Source: Turicibacter faecis (GTDB taxonomy: Bacteria; Bacillota_I; Bacilli_A; MOL361; Turicibacteraceae). From it: a DNA stretch of 57,500 bases. A model generated the notes under the pieces. The model was not told the DNA's origin. It saw only the letters and a list, made by a program, of their open reading frames with translations, and did not search any database. This document shows positions 1 through 8,750 of the stretch, one piece after another. The stretch's first letter is position 1; the number at the start of each line of letters is the position of its first letter. Location: contig NZ_AP028127.1 in NCBI RefSeq assembly GCF_037076425.1, forward strand, positions 2,190,001 to 2,247,500, in the 5' to 3' direction. The translations under genes were made by a program, and so were the position numbers.

Positions 1-29
1 CATCGGGTCATATCGCCCGATGTTTTTTT
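1..29 (+). terminator. intrinsic terminator at the window edge
   Basis: Positions 1-7 (CATCGGG) pair with 16-22 (CCCGATG), and seven T follow on the plus strand. It would end a plus-strand gene lying left of the window and separates that gene from the convergent sortase gene. Confidence 0.75.
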
Positions 30-32
30 ATT

Positions 33-590
33 TTATATGCTTTTCAATTGCGCTCTAACAACAAAGCGTTGCGGCGTAGGTCCCATATAAATGAAAGGAT
101 AACATGTAACAAGTGTAATGGTCGGCTCCTGAGACTTTTCATAAATATATGGATCGTATGGATCCACAATCTGAATTTCTTTAACTTCAAACACCAACGT
201 ACTCTCTACCCCCTGAATCGTAATGTGGTCACCCACCTCAATATCTTTTAATTCCCATAGCACATTCTCCCTATGCCCATATAGAACAGAGTTTCCTATA
301 GCACCCGGAAGAACCGTTAATTCATCTAACCCTATTCCCTGACTTAATTCCTTATCAGTTGTTCCTACATGGATGGGAATTTTTTTTTCATTATTACCTA
401 ATTGTAAAATTCCAATAATTCCATCCGCGCGCTCCGCTTTTTCCTCTTCTGGTGTTTTATCCTCTTTGACATCCTCCCACTTGTCTAAGGCCATGTTTAT
501 CCCCTGATGAACTTCTAAAATTGGATATACAGCATATACACAACACAATGTTCCCAAAACTATGAGTACGGCAGAGACCCATTTTCTCAA
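33..590 (-). CDS. class D sortase
   Basis: Membrane-anchored cysteine transpeptidase of the sortase family, which joins proteins carrying a C-terminal sorting signal to the cell envelope. The 185-residue protein has one N-terminal membrane segment (about residues 4-24). Its catalytic triad is visible: His106 in YGHRE, Cys163 in LVTCYPF and Arg175 in TPQRF. The LVTCYPF context and the small size fit class D. The start is a TTG preceded by GAGGAGGG with about 8 nt spacing. It follows the unknown membrane-protein gene in the same direction, with a hairpin between them. No sorting-signal substrate is recognisable in the window, so its targets are unknown. Confidence 0.88.
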   Translation of the reverse strand: MRKWVSAVLIVLGTLCCVYAVYPILEVHQGINMALDKWEDVKEDKTPEEEKAERADGIIGILQLGNNEKKIPIHVGTTDKELSQGIGLDELTVLPGAIGNSVLYGHRENVLWELKDIEVGDHITIQGVESTLVFEVKEIQIVDPYDPYIYEKSQEPTITLVTCYPFIYMGPTPQRFVVRAQLKSI

Positions 591-610
591 TACTCATCCC
601 TCCTCTATAT

Positions 611-642
611 AATAAAAGAGAAACAAAAGTTTCTCTTTTATT
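611..642 (-). terminator. hairpin between membrane-protein gene and sortase gene
   Basis: A perfect inverted repeat with 14-bp arms (611-624 and 629-642) and a 4-nt loop overlaps the stop codon of the upstream gene. On the minus strand the stem ends in TTTTATT, so termination is likely but the U run is not long. Partial read-through into the sortase gene is possible. Confidence 0.6.
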
Positions 643-2296
643 ATTGATTAAACTTCAAATTGTCAAACGTGACAATAGTCTTCGTTTTATTCTTTCCATC
701 AATATACTCAATTTTTACTGGATCGCCTTCATAACTAATTGGAAGTTCTGCCGATATCGTTCCAGATCCCATTAATAACAATTCAGGATGCTCCTTTAAA
801 AGAATCGTATAATAGGTATTTCCATCCGTTTGACTTGTCCCTATTCGCTCAATTGTTGCTTCTATAGTCTTATGTTCTCCAAGTGATGAGTCTAATAAAC
901 TTCCTTGAGTTCCAAATACTAATTTTGCATAGTTCGTTCTAGCCTCATCCAAAGTTTCTCCTGTCCCTACCTTTGAATAATCTTTCACATTAACAAAAGC
1001 ATATTGTTTCACCAAGCCCTGGTTATCCTTTAAAGTCGTAAAATATGTAGGCTCATTTTCAATATTTAACAAGACAGGAAAACTAGCCTCATATCCTAAA
1101 TGTTGCACCTTTCCTTCAGCGGATTTCATAGCAGCAGTTTCAGTTGCCCCTGCTATTTTATAGAAAGTTGTTTCCTTTGTTCGAGTGTTAGATAACATAA
1201 ACCCTACTGTTGATTCATCCGATCCCGATGAAGTCATTCCTGTATAAAAATACCATTCACCATCAATAAACATGTAATTAGTTCCTGGCGTCGTTTGAAT
1301 GATATCCTTTTTAGCAAATAAAGTATTCATAAAGCCGTTTTTGTACCATCCCCAGTCATTTATTTGATTGATAACAAAGGATTGTGGTTGAATTCGATCG
1401 ATCCATTTTGGGGCATCTTCTACAGAATATTTATTGGTTTCACCGGTTTGTGCATCTACAACAACAACCCCTGTTGCATCTGATCCCCCATGAATTCCAA
1501 CCTTTTTGGTGTAAGTAGTCACCACCCAGTATGGACGTCCACTATCATCTAATTCAAATGAATAATCGGTTAATCCACTAAACATATTCCCCTCAAAATA
1601 AACTTTACGACGTATATCTTGATTAAAATAGGCTGAAGGTAGATACTTCAAGTTAATTGGATTTCCCTTTGAATCTTCTTGTACTAATCGTACATCTTGG
1701 GCATCTGTAGCTGAAACCATAATGTACCCTGGTGTTCCCTCTCTATTAGTAAACCATTTAATAATATCGATATGTTCAAGCGGGGCAACCCAGTATAAAG
1801 AATCCTTTATACTAATCAGTGTATAATCACCTACATAAACCTGTGATCCCAATCCGACGTCTTCGCCTAGCTTTTTATCCCCTAGTCGTCTAGCGTAGGC
1901 CTCATCGACAGTAGGAATCTTTTTTAAATCCATTTCAGGTATTTCCTGTTCAAACTCTTTCGTCTCAATATCCCCAATCAGATTTCGATATTGTTGACTT
2001 AAAAAAAGTGGCAGAGATGATACCTGATATCCCAAATAAATGAGCAATAACAGAATGACACATCCTTTAACCTTTTTACCCGGGAAATGAATCGGTTTTC
2101 CCTTGACCGCATCCTGAAAGATATAACGAACATCTTCGTAAAAATATGCAATGCATACAATAATAGCTAGACCAAAAAATAAATTAAATCCCTCTTCAAA
2201 CTTAACATTTAAAGGAACTAGCAAGATATAGTCCGCTATAAAAAATAAAATTACCAAAGGGATAACGGTAACTAAAATATTCTTTAACCTCTTCAC
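641..2296 (-). CDS. large membrane protein of unknown function
   Basis: Not assigned to a function. The 551-residue protein has three N-terminal hydrophobic segments (about residues 8-28, 38-54 and 79-100), then a soluble region of about 450 residues, rich in beta-type sequence and probably outside the cell. I see no catalytic motif, zinc site or peptidoglycan-binding motif. The start is GTG, preceded by GGGAG at 8 nt. It lies directly upstream of the sortase gene in the same orientation, so the two may act together at the envelope, but there is no sorting signal at its C-terminus (it ends KFNQ), so it is not an obvious sortase substrate. Confidence 0.75.
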   Translation of the reverse strand: MKRLKNILVTVIPLVILFFIADYILLVPLNVKFEEGFNLFFGLAIIVCIAYFYEDVRYIFQDAVKGKPIHFPGKKVKGCVILLLLIYLGYQVSSLPLFLSQQYRNLIGDIETKEFEQEIPEMDLKKIPTVDEAYARRLGDKKLGEDVGLGSQVYVGDYTLISIKDSLYWVAPLEHIDIIKWFTNREGTPGYIMVSATDAQDVRLVQEDSKGNPINLKYLPSAYFNQDIRRKVYFEGNMFSGLTDYSFELDDSGRPYWVVTTYTKKVGIHGGSDATGVVVVDAQTGETNKYSVEDAPKWIDRIQPQSFVINQINDWGWYKNGFMNTLFAKKDIIQTTPGTNYMFIDGEWYFYTGMTSSGSDESTVGFMLSNTRTKETTFYKIAGATETAAMKSAEGKVQHLGYEASFPVLLNIENEPTYFTTLKDNQGLVKQYAFVNVKDYSKVGTGETLDEARTNYAKLVFGTQGSLLDSSLGEHKTIEATIERIGTSQTDGNTYYTILLKEHPELLLMGSGTISAELPISYEGDPVKIEYIDGKNKTKTIVTFDNLKFNQ

Positions 2297-2836
2297 TTAA
2301 CTCACTCCCTCTCATATAATGAGCCTATTATACCAAAGAGCATTCACCAATACCATAGTTTAGGTAAATTCTTCTTTAGTATTATTTACGCATCCAATTG
2401 AAAAATCTAAAATAAGAGAATTAACAAAAAAATCTGACATCCATTTTTAAAATCTACACTAATCCCTAACCAATCATCCCGCTAATAAACCTACTTCATC
2501 TAGATTCTAATCCTAATAGGAGAAACTAAAAAAAACCAGCGATCGCTGGTTTGGGGTTAAGAATTTAATTATATAGATAGTGCTATGATTTTAGTGTCTT
2601 TTAGATTTGTCATTTTAAATTTGACGGGCTTAATGTTAGTTTTATTTTATTTGAGGAGTACAAAACTAATTTATTAAATAAATATCATCGTGATAAGTTA
2701 TTTAAAGTCATATATCAATAATATTTATAAATCTATTTTTCACACTACCCTAATATTCTTAACAATTAATATTATACTATAAAAATATTCATTATTGTGA
2801 AAAAAAACAAAAACTTTGTGATTTTTTTATATATAC
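2297..2836. other. AT-rich intergenic region without a gene
   Basis: About 540 bases with stop codons in all frames and no open reading frame with a good ribosome binding site. The only clear structure is the palindromic terminator at 2526-2552. There is also a partial dyad near 2687-2700 (TATCA, 3 nt, TGATA). A small RNA made from the minus strand and ending at 2526 cannot be excluded. Confidence 0.5.
2526..2552 (-). terminator. palindromic intrinsic terminator
   Basis: AAACCAGC (2533-2540) pairs with GCTGGTTT (2545-2552) around GATC, and the minus strand continues into eight T. There is no protein gene between it and the hairpin at 2837, so it may be a second stop for the iron operon or the end of a small RNA. 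Confidence 0.7.
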
Positions 2837-2873
2837 ATCAATAAGAGGTAGACTTAATCTACCTCTTATTGAT
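2837..2873 (-). terminator. hairpin at the end of the siderophore operon
   Basis: An inverted repeat with 16-bp perfect arms and a 5-nt loop starts at the yclQ stop codon. The minus strand after the stem is TGTATATATA rather than a U run, so it may act mainly as a 3'-end stabiliser, with the better terminator at 2526-2552. Confidence 0.6.
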
Positions 2874-3839
2874 TTACTTCTCGATTGCCCCTAATACCTC
2901 ATCTACCATTTTAATTGTTGAATTAAATCCACCTGTTGCTGTGTACCAAATAGCAGCATCTAAATAAACAATATTATTATTTTGAGCGGCACTTGTTGAA
3001 TTAATTAACTCATTATCAAGTGTACCTTGGGCATTTGAATCTCCACCAACAACAGCACCTCGGTCAATAACAAATAAGTAATTAGGATTTATATTTGAGA
3101 TATATTCAAAAGATACTTTTGAACCATGTGTCGAAGATTCTCCTAAGTTTTCATCTGCTTCTTTAAATCCGAAATTTTGATGAATCATTCCAAAGCGTGA
3201 ATTAGCACCATAAGCACTAACTGCTCCCTCATTTGTTAAAACAACTAAAGCATTTAATCCTTGCTCACTTACTTTCTTATTCAAATCCTCAATTTTTTCG
3301 TTAACCTCAGCTAATCCCTTTTCAACAATATCTGTTTTATCAAAAATATCGGCAAGTACCTTCATGTTTTTTTCAAAAGAGGCTAAATAATCTTCACTAT
3401 CTAATCCCATGTAAAGCGTTGGCGCAATTTTGCTTAATTCTTCGTAGTAGTCTGCCTGACGCCCTGAGATAATAATTAACCCTGGATTCATTTCATAGAT
3501 TTTTTCTAAATCTGGTTCCTTTAATCCTCCAACATTCACATATTCATCCGATTCAAATTTTGATAAATGACTAGGAATAGCACCCGATTTAGGTAATCCT
3601 TTAACTTCTACCCCCATATAATCCAACGCATCTAAAATACCAAAATCAAATACAACGATGTTTTTAGGATTTTTTTCAACAACCGTCTTTCCGTACTCAT
3701 GGGTAACTTCTACTGTTTGTTTCTCAGTTTCCTTAGGATCTTTTGCTTCTTGATCAACGGGCTGTGAGCACGCCACTAATGATACAACCCCTATTCCTGC
3801 AATAACATTCATAAATAACTTCTTAAGCCTAATCTTCAT
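2874..3839 (-). CDS. yclQ: siderophore-binding lipoprotein (YclQ/FatB type)
   Basis: Extracellular receptor that hands a ferric siderophore to the ABC permease encoded upstream. The 321-residue protein has a lipoprotein signal (lipobox VSLVACS, lipidated Cys near residue 24) and the class III periplasmic-binding fold typical of FatB/YclQ/CeuE: two lobes joined by a long helix at about residues 165-190. Sequence landmarks include KNIVVFDFGILDAL and NPGLIIISGRQADYYEEL. The start is ATG with AAGGTGG about 10 nt upstream. It is the last gene of the operon. B. subtilis YclQ binds petrobactin and related catecholates, but the ligand cannot be read from this sequence. Confidence 0.88.
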   Translation of the reverse strand: MKIRLKKLFMNVIAGIGVVSLVACSQPVDQEAKDPKETEKQTVEVTHEYGKTVVEKNPKNIVVFDFGILDALDYMGVEVKGLPKSGAIPSHLSKFESDEYVNVGGLKEPDLEKIYEMNPGLIIISGRQADYYEELSKIAPTLYMGLDSEDYLASFEKNMKVLADIFDKTDIVEKGLAEVNEKIEDLNKKVSEQGLNALVVLTNEGAVSAYGANSRFGMIHQNFGFKEADENLGESSTHGSKVSFEYISNINPNYLFVIDRGAVVGGDSNAQGTLDNELINSTSAAQNNNIVYLDAAIWYTATGGFNSTIKMVDEVLGAIEK

Positions 3840-3875
3840 TTTTTATTTTCCACCTTTTCCTTAATATATTTTAAA

Positions 3876-4631
3876 CTAATAATAAACACATATTTTTTTA
3901 TTATTAATCTTTTGAACATTAAATTCCATTTCATATAACTTACTTAATATCGATTCCTTCATAATTTCATCTCTAGTTCCTGATATGACAACCTCACCCT
4001 CCTTTAGAGCGATAATTTCATCAGAGTAACAAGAGGCAAAATTAATATCATGGATCACCATAACAACTGTTTTTCCTAATTCATCGGTAATCTTGCGTAA
4101 TATTTTCATAATCTGCACACTATGCTTCATATCTAAATTATTCAACGGTTCATCTAAAAAGATATAATCCGTATCTTGTGCCAAAACCATTCCAATGAAT
4201 GCACGTTGTCTCTGACCACCACTCAACTCATCCAAAAATTTATGTTGGATATCTCCTAATTTCATATAATCAATCGCTTCATCAATTTTGTTGATATCTT
4301 CCTGAGTTAAATTACCCTGGCTATGTGGAAAGCGACCAAATGAAACTAAATCCCTTACACTTAAGCGGACATTTAAATGATTACTCTGTTTTAAAATACC
4401 TATTACCTTAGAAAGTTCCTTTGTGTTCCAATGGGAGATTTCTTTTCCTTCAATAAATACTTCACCCGCATCCATTTTGAGTAGGCGACTCATCATCCCA
4501 AGAACCGTACTTTTCCCAGCCCCATTAGGTCCAATAAATGACGTAATTTTTCCTTTTTTTATGCAAAAAGAAACATCATTCACAACCGGCTTTGAGCTAT
4601 ACTTTTTCGAAATTCCTTTAACCTCAATCAT
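3876..4631 (-). CDS. yclP: ferric siderophore ABC transporter ATPase
   Basis: ATPase powering siderophore import across the membrane. The 251-residue protein has a Walker A motif GPNGAGKST at about residues 35-43, the signature LSGGQRQR and Walker B YIFLDEP. It is the usual length for FecE/YclP-type subunits and lacks a C-terminal regulatory domain. Its start overlaps the stop of the preceding permease gene (ATGA at 4628-4631), so the two are translationally coupled. It forms one operon with the two permeases and the binding protein and should share the Fur control seen upstream of the first gene. Confidence 0.92.
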   Translation of the reverse strand: MIEVKGISKKYSSKPVVNDVSFCIKKGKITSFIGPNGAGKSTVLGMMSRLLKMDAGEVFIEGKEISHWNTKELSKVIGILKQSNHLNVRLSVRDLVSFGRFPHSQGNLTQEDINKIDEAIDYMKLGDIQHKFLDELSGGQRQRAFIGMVLAQDTDYIFLDEPLNNLDMKHSVQIMKILRKITDELGKTVVMVIHDINFASCYSDEIIALKEGEVVISGTRDEIMKESILSKLYEMEFNVQKINNKKICVYY

Positions 4632-5578
4632 GCACGCTCCTCCTTTAATAAGATGTAAATAAAATATAAACCACCTATAAAATTAATAATTACCCCTACC
4701 GTTGTACTAAAGTGAAAGACTCTTTCCACTAAAAACTGTCCACCAATCAGCGCTGCTAAACTTAAAAGAATAGCAGTAGGAACTATTACGCTATGACGAT
4801 AATCCTTCACCAACTGATAAGCCAAGTTGGTTACTAAGATACCAAGAAAAGTAATAGGTCCTACAAGTGCAGTAGAAACAGAGACTAGAATTGACACGAT
4901 AATTAAGATTTTTTTTACCATATAGTCATAGTTAATTCCAAGATTAACGGCTTGCTCTTTTCCTAATGACATAACATCTAACTTTTTAAAATCTTTACAA
5001 ATGCATCCAATTGCAACACTTACTATAATAATTGAAATCATTAACAGGGAAGACTGAACATTATTAAAACTTGCAAACATTTTATTTTGAACAATGAGAA
5101 ATTCATTCGGATCCATTACCATTTGCATAAAAGAAGACAGACTACTGAATAATGTCCCGAAAACCATTCCAACCATTAAAAGAAAGAATAAGTTCGTCCC
5201 TTCTCTTTTAAACATCATTTTAAAAAGGAATAATGAAAAAATAATCATCAATGCAGCAGAGAATAAAAAGTTAATATTAGACCCTGCAAGTGCAATATTT
5301 AGTGACCCAAAAACAAAAACAATTAACGTTTGGAACAAGTTATATAAAGAATCTAAGCCCAATACACTTGGCGTTAATATTCTGTTATTCGTTACGGTTT
5401 GAAAAATAACTGAAGAAAGTGCAATCCCACTTCCCGTGAGAGCAATAGCTATTAGTTTCGGTACCCTTAAAGATAAAGCATATTGATAAGAGTTTGGATT
5501 TAATCCATACATCAAAAACAAGAAACTACTAACAACAACTAAAACAATTAAAATAATCAATACCTTATGCCGACGCAT
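4628..5578 (-). CDS. yclO: ferric siderophore ABC transporter permease 2
   Basis: Polytopic membrane subunit of the FecCD family, forming the import channel with the other permease of this operon. The 316-residue protein has about eight to nine hydrophobic segments. The cytoplasmic loop that contacts the ATPase is the stretch around LGINYDYMVKKILI and GPITFLGILVTNLAYQL, near residues 210-255. The start overlaps the end of the upstream permease by 14 nt, and the 3' end overlaps the ATPase gene, showing a tight operon. Assignment as YclO rather than YclN rests on gene order and on similarity recalled by eye. Confidence 0.88.
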   Translation of the reverse strand: MRRHKVLIILIVLVVVSSFLFLMYGLNPNSYQYALSLRVPKLIAIALTGSGIALSSVIFQTVTNNRILTPSVLGLDSLYNLFQTLIVFVFGSLNIALAGSNINFLFSAALMIIFSLFLFKMMFKREGTNLFFLLMVGMVFGTLFSSLSSFMQMVMDPNEFLIVQNKMFASFNNVQSSLLMISIIIVSVAIGCICKDFKKLDVMSLGKEQAVNLGINYDYMVKKILIIVSILVSVSTALVGPITFLGILVTNLAYQLVKDYRHSVIVPTAILLSLAALIGGQFLVERVFHFSTTVGVIINFIGGLYFIYILLKEERA

Positions 5579-6521
5579 TTGAACCCCTCCTCATCAGCAT
5601 GTATAAGAAGATTATACTTCCGATAACCCCAACGGTTAAACCGATAGAAACTTCGTATGGATATATAACGATTCGTCCAATCACATCACAGGCTAATAGA
5701 AATAAGGCTCCCATCAAAGCTGTATGCCAGAGACCACGTTTTAAATTATCTCCTAAATACATCGACACCACATTAGGAACAATTAATCCAATAAACGGGA
5801 TCGATCCAACCGTAATAATAATCACAGATGTAATCAGAGCAATAATTGTTAATCCAACGTTTACTACCCACTTATGATTTAAACCTAAATTTGCTGAAAA
5901 ATCTTCTCCCATTCCTGCAATCGTAAATTTATTGGCATACAGAAACGCAATAAAAACCAAAGGAATACTAAGATATAACAGTTCATAATTTCCTTTCATA
6001 ATATTCGTAAAATCCCCTTGAGCCCAAGACGAAATATTTTGAACTAAATCGAACTGATAAGCAATAAAGCTAGTAATTGAATTCACAACATTTCCAAGCA
6101 TCATCCCGATTAAAGGAATAAACAAGGAATTTCGGAACTTTACTTGCTTCATAATTCCCATAAAGAGAAATGTCCCTAGCAATGAACAAATAAAGGCAAA
6201 CACCATTTTATGAACCAGTGATGCCCCGGCAAAAAAGACCATCGCAATTAACATTCCGAGTTTAGCAAAATCCATTGTAGCCGCCGTTGTCGGAGAAACA
6301 AACTTATTCCTTGTTAATTGTTGCATAATTAAACCGCAAATCCCCATTCCAACCCCGGTCACACAAACACTCAATAGACGTGGAATACGACTAATAAAAA
6401 GGATATATAATTGTTGAGAATCTCCGTTCAAAATGGAGGATAACGTTACGTCGCTTGCACCTATAAAAACAGAAATAACCGATAGCACTCCTAATAAAAT
6501 GATTAAATACCTCTTCCTCAT
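5565..6521 (-). CDS. yclN: ferric siderophore ABC transporter permease 1
   Basis: First gene of the iron operon and the second FecCD-type membrane subunit of the heterodimeric channel. The 318-residue protein has about nine hydrophobic segments. GLNHKWVVNVGL and the nearby GSIPFIGLIVPNVV form the typical ATPase-contact region. The start is ATG with GAGGGGAG just upstream. A perfect Fur-type palindrome lies about 70 bp before the start, so expression should rise when iron is scarce. The divergently read AraC-family gene on the other side of the same palindrome may also regulate the operon. Confidence 0.88.
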   Translation of the reverse strand: MRKRYLIILLGVLSVISVFIGASDVTLSSILNGDSQQLYILFISRIPRLLSVCVTGVGMGICGLIMQQLTRNKFVSPTTAATMDFAKLGMLIAMVFFAGASLVHKMVFAFICSLLGTFLFMGIMKQVKFRNSLFIPLIGMMLGNVVNSITSFIAYQFDLVQNISSWAQGDFTNIMKGNYELLYLSIPLVFIAFLYANKFTIAGMGEDFSANLGLNHKWVVNVGLTIIALITSVIIITVGSIPFIGLIVPNVVSMYLGDNLKRGLWHTALMGALFLLACDVIGRIVIYPYEVSIGLTVGVIGSIIFLYMLMRRGSNASA

Positions 6522-6588
6522 ATACTCCCCTCTTCCTAAATTAACATTTACTATTTATATCCTTTATGATATAATTCACACATTGAAA

Positions 6589-6605
6589 TTGATAATCGTT
6601 ATCAA
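6589..6605. promoter_or_regulatory. Fur box between the iron operon and the AraC gene
   Basis: TTGATAA (6589-6595) and TTATCAA (6599-6605) form a perfect 7-3-7 inverted repeat. It matches the Bacillus Fur core TGATAATNATTATCA at all but one position in each half. It lies in the 181-bp divergent promoter region, about 68 bp from the permease start and about 98 bp from the AraC-type start, so it could control either or both genes. Confidence 0.85.
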
Positions 6606-6702
6606 AAGATCTATTTATAGTATACCATTATTTATACATAATCGCTAGTTATAACTTTTATTTTTCAATCACATTTTATCGACGTTATTAGGGGGATTAA
6701 AC

Positions 6703-7071
6703 ATGCATCATACAGAGTTAATTAATCATAGCACAGACAGTACATATGGTCATCAAGTGTATCAGTACATAGAGAAACGGTTTTCCACGACGTTAAAATT
6801 AGACGATGTTGCCCGTCACTTTAATTTAAACAAATGTTACTTCTGCTCAGTTCTAAAAAAGGAAACAGGAATGACATTCACCCAAATAGTCAGAGAAGTT
6901 CGCGTTGAAAAGAGCAAGCTCCTTTTAACAAATAGTAATCTTTCTACACTTACAATTGCGTTAACCGTAGGGTTCAATAATCAGAATTACTTTAATATGT
7001 CATTTAAAAAGTTAACAGGAATGACACCACTCGAATATAGACGACTCGCCCATCAAAATAAAAGAGCGTAA
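6703..7071 (+). CDS. short AraC-family transcriptional regulator
   Basis: DNA-binding regulator consisting almost only of the AraC/XylS double helix-turn-helix. The 122-residue protein has the first HTH around residues 30-55 (LDDVARHFNLNKCYFCSVLK) and the second around 75-110 (TIALTVGFNNQNYFNMSFKKLTGMTP). The usual 150-200 residue sensor domain is missing, and the start is well placed (ATG, AGGGGG 7 nt upstream), so this looks like a natural HTH-only form and not a fragment. It is divergent from a Fur-boxed siderophore importer, and its probable job is to regulate that importer. How it would sense a signal without a ligand domain is not visible. Confidence 0.85.
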   Translation: MHHTELINHSTDSTYGHQVYQYIEKRFSTTLKLDDVARHFNLNKCYFCSVLKKETGMTFTQIVREVRVEKSKLLLTNSNLSTLTIALTVGFNNQNYFNMSFKKLTGMTPLEYRRLAHQNKRA

Positions 7072-7097
7072 ACATCCATTTGTTTACGCTCTTTTTA
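7061..7097. terminator. bidirectional terminator
   Basis: AAAGAGCGTAAAC (7061-7073) pairs with GTTTACGCTCTTT (7082-7094). T runs follow on plus, and a TTTT run follows on minus, so it ends both the AraC-type gene and the convergent phosphodiesterase gene. Confidence 0.85.
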
Positions 7098-8390
7098 TTA
7101 ATCTATTAAAAGTTCTCGCAGAATTCTACCATCTGCCTCATTCATTTTAAATCCTAAAATTGCCGCACATGTTGGAGCAATATCAACGACTTTAGCAACT
7201 GAAATTTCTTTTCTAGGTATAATTCCAGGACCGCTTAAAATTAAACACGGTTGCTCTCCCTTGCTTGGAATATGTCCGTGTGTTCCACGACTTACCCGGT
7301 AATCGTTATTCATAATTGGATTTTGATAGTCAGCTTGGAGATTGAAACCAAATGATGCCCCATCTTTCGCCTCTAAAACGAATGTAAAATCCCCGTCTAA
7401 ATGATAAGTCTCTTTAACTTGTTCACGTGTAAATATATGTTCAATATGCAATAACTCACGATTCTCATTTAATAGTCTATAGACCTTCTCTTCTAATTCC
7501 TTATCATTCTTATCTTTTAGGTAAACATGGGCTGAGATGGCACTTGATTGAATGTATGCCTTCCAATCAACAATATCACCATTTTCATCTAAACTTAATA
7601 ATCCGTTTTCAATTAGTAATTTATTAGGATTTATACTCATATCGATATCTAATTGTCCATGATCGGAACAGAATACAAATGTTGTCTGTTCATAAACCCC
7701 TTGAGCCTTTAATTCATCTACCACAATCGCTAACATGTCATCCAAGTACTTATATGCATCTACTAATTTTTCTGAAAAAACACCGTATGAATGACGATAG
7801 TGATCCGGCAATGTCATGTGCATTAGGATAACCTCAGGTTGATAACGATTAATCACATATTTTGAGGCTAATGCTGAAAACTTATCTGTCGAATAATAAT
7901 TTGGTAACGTCCAAGCCTCCGCACAATAATCCCACATTTCCTGCGTTAACACATCATTTGAATTTTTACGGATTTCAAATTCTTGCTCTTCTTTTGGATA
8001 ATGAATTCCGGCACGTTGAACAACATAATCCACATCGGCACCAATTAAAGTTGGCCAACTATTAATAAATACTTTATATCCATTTTCATTGGCTAATTCC
8101 GGAAGAATCTGAGCTTTATTTTGATCGCGTCGCTCATACCATGGTGCATTTTTAACTAGCGGAGTAAACACCTCATTAGTAATAACTCCATGTTTTTGTG
8201 GATATGTTCCTGAAACAATAGACGCATGTGCAGTATACGTCATTGAAGGATAAACTGTCTCTACCGATTTTACAATAGAGGCTTTCTCTAAAATCGGAGA
8301 AAAAGTAGGTAGTTTTTTTAATATTTCAATATCTTTTCCAATCATTGCGTCAAATGAGATTAGCAATAACCTTCTTTTCATTATAATCAC
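7098..8390 (-). CDS. alkaline-phosphatase-superfamily phosphodiesterase
   Basis: Cytoplasmic enzyme of the type I phosphodiesterase/nucleotide pyrophosphatase group, which hydrolyses phosphoester or phosphodiester bonds with two metal ions. The 430-residue protein shows the expected metal and nucleophile sites: Asp in LLISFDAM near the N-terminus, the nucleophile Thr in YPSMTYTAH, PDHYRH, then SDHGQ, and His in GTHGHIP near the C-terminus. There is no signal peptide. The likely start is GTG at 8390, with AGGA 7 nt upstream; an ATG three codons in is an alternative. It stands alone between terminators, so the context does not reveal the substrate. Confidence 0.85.
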   Translation of the reverse strand: MIIMKRRLLLISFDAMIGKDIEILKKLPTFSPILEKASIVKSVETVYPSMTYTAHASIVSGTYPQKHGVITNEVFTPLVKNAPWYERRDQNKAQILPELANENGYKVFINSWPTLIGADVDYVVQRAGIHYPKEEQEFEIRKNSNDVLTQEMWDYCAEAWTLPNYYSTDKFSALASKYVINRYQPEVILMHMTLPDHYRHSYGVFSEKLVDAYKYLDDMLAIVVDELKAQGVYEQTTFVFCSDHGQLDIDMSINPNKLLIENGLLSLDENGDIVDWKAYIQSSAISAHVYLKDKNDKELEEKVYRLLNENRELLHIEHIFTREQVKETYHLDGDFTFVLEAKDGASFGFNLQADYQNPIMNNDYRVSRGTHGHIPSKGEQPCLILSGPGIIPRKEISVAKVVDIAPTCAAILGFKMNEADGRILRELLID

Positions 8391-8531
8391 TCACTTTTCC
8401 TGTTGCTTTATACAATATCTGTTCAACTACAATAATGGCATAAAAACTTAAAATTGTCCAATCTTTAACGTCACACATCTCTCTCATCCTGCATAAACTA
8501 AAATAGAAAGATTAGAATGGGGGAGATACCT

Positions 8532-8708
8532 TTGAAGGTCATGAACACTATTCTTCTATTATTCACCCTATTACTTATTCTTATCAGTCTATTAACCAAC
8601 GCATCAGACGATACACCTCAATCAACAAGTAATAACACCGACTGTAATATCCAATTATCTGAGCCTAAAAATTTTAAAAATTTAATAAATGATTTATATC
8701 CTATGTAA
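8532..8708 (+). CDS. small membrane protein of unknown function
   Basis: Short gene read from a TTG at 8532, chosen because GGGGGAG ends 6 nt before it; an ATG at 8541 is the alternative. The product is 58 residues: one strong hydrophobic helix (MNTILLLFTLLLILISLL) and a short polar tail with a single Cys. The single helix could be a membrane anchor or an uncleaved signal; I see no lipobox. A good terminator follows directly. I do not recognise a family. Confidence 0.5.
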   Translation: MKVMNTILLLFTLLLILISLLTNASDDTPQSTSNNTDCNIQLSEPKNFKNLINDLYPM

Positions 8709-8746
8709 AAGGAAGCCCCTTAACTAATATTAAGGGACTTCCTTTT
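8707..8746. terminator. terminator between convergent small genes
   Basis: AAAAGGAAG...CCTTA pairs with TAAGG...CTTCCTTTT around an 8-nt loop. TTTTC follows on plus, and TTTTACA follows on minus after a shorter T run. It separates the small membrane-protein gene from the convergent gene at 8751. Confidence 0.8.
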
Positions 8747-8750
8747 CTTA

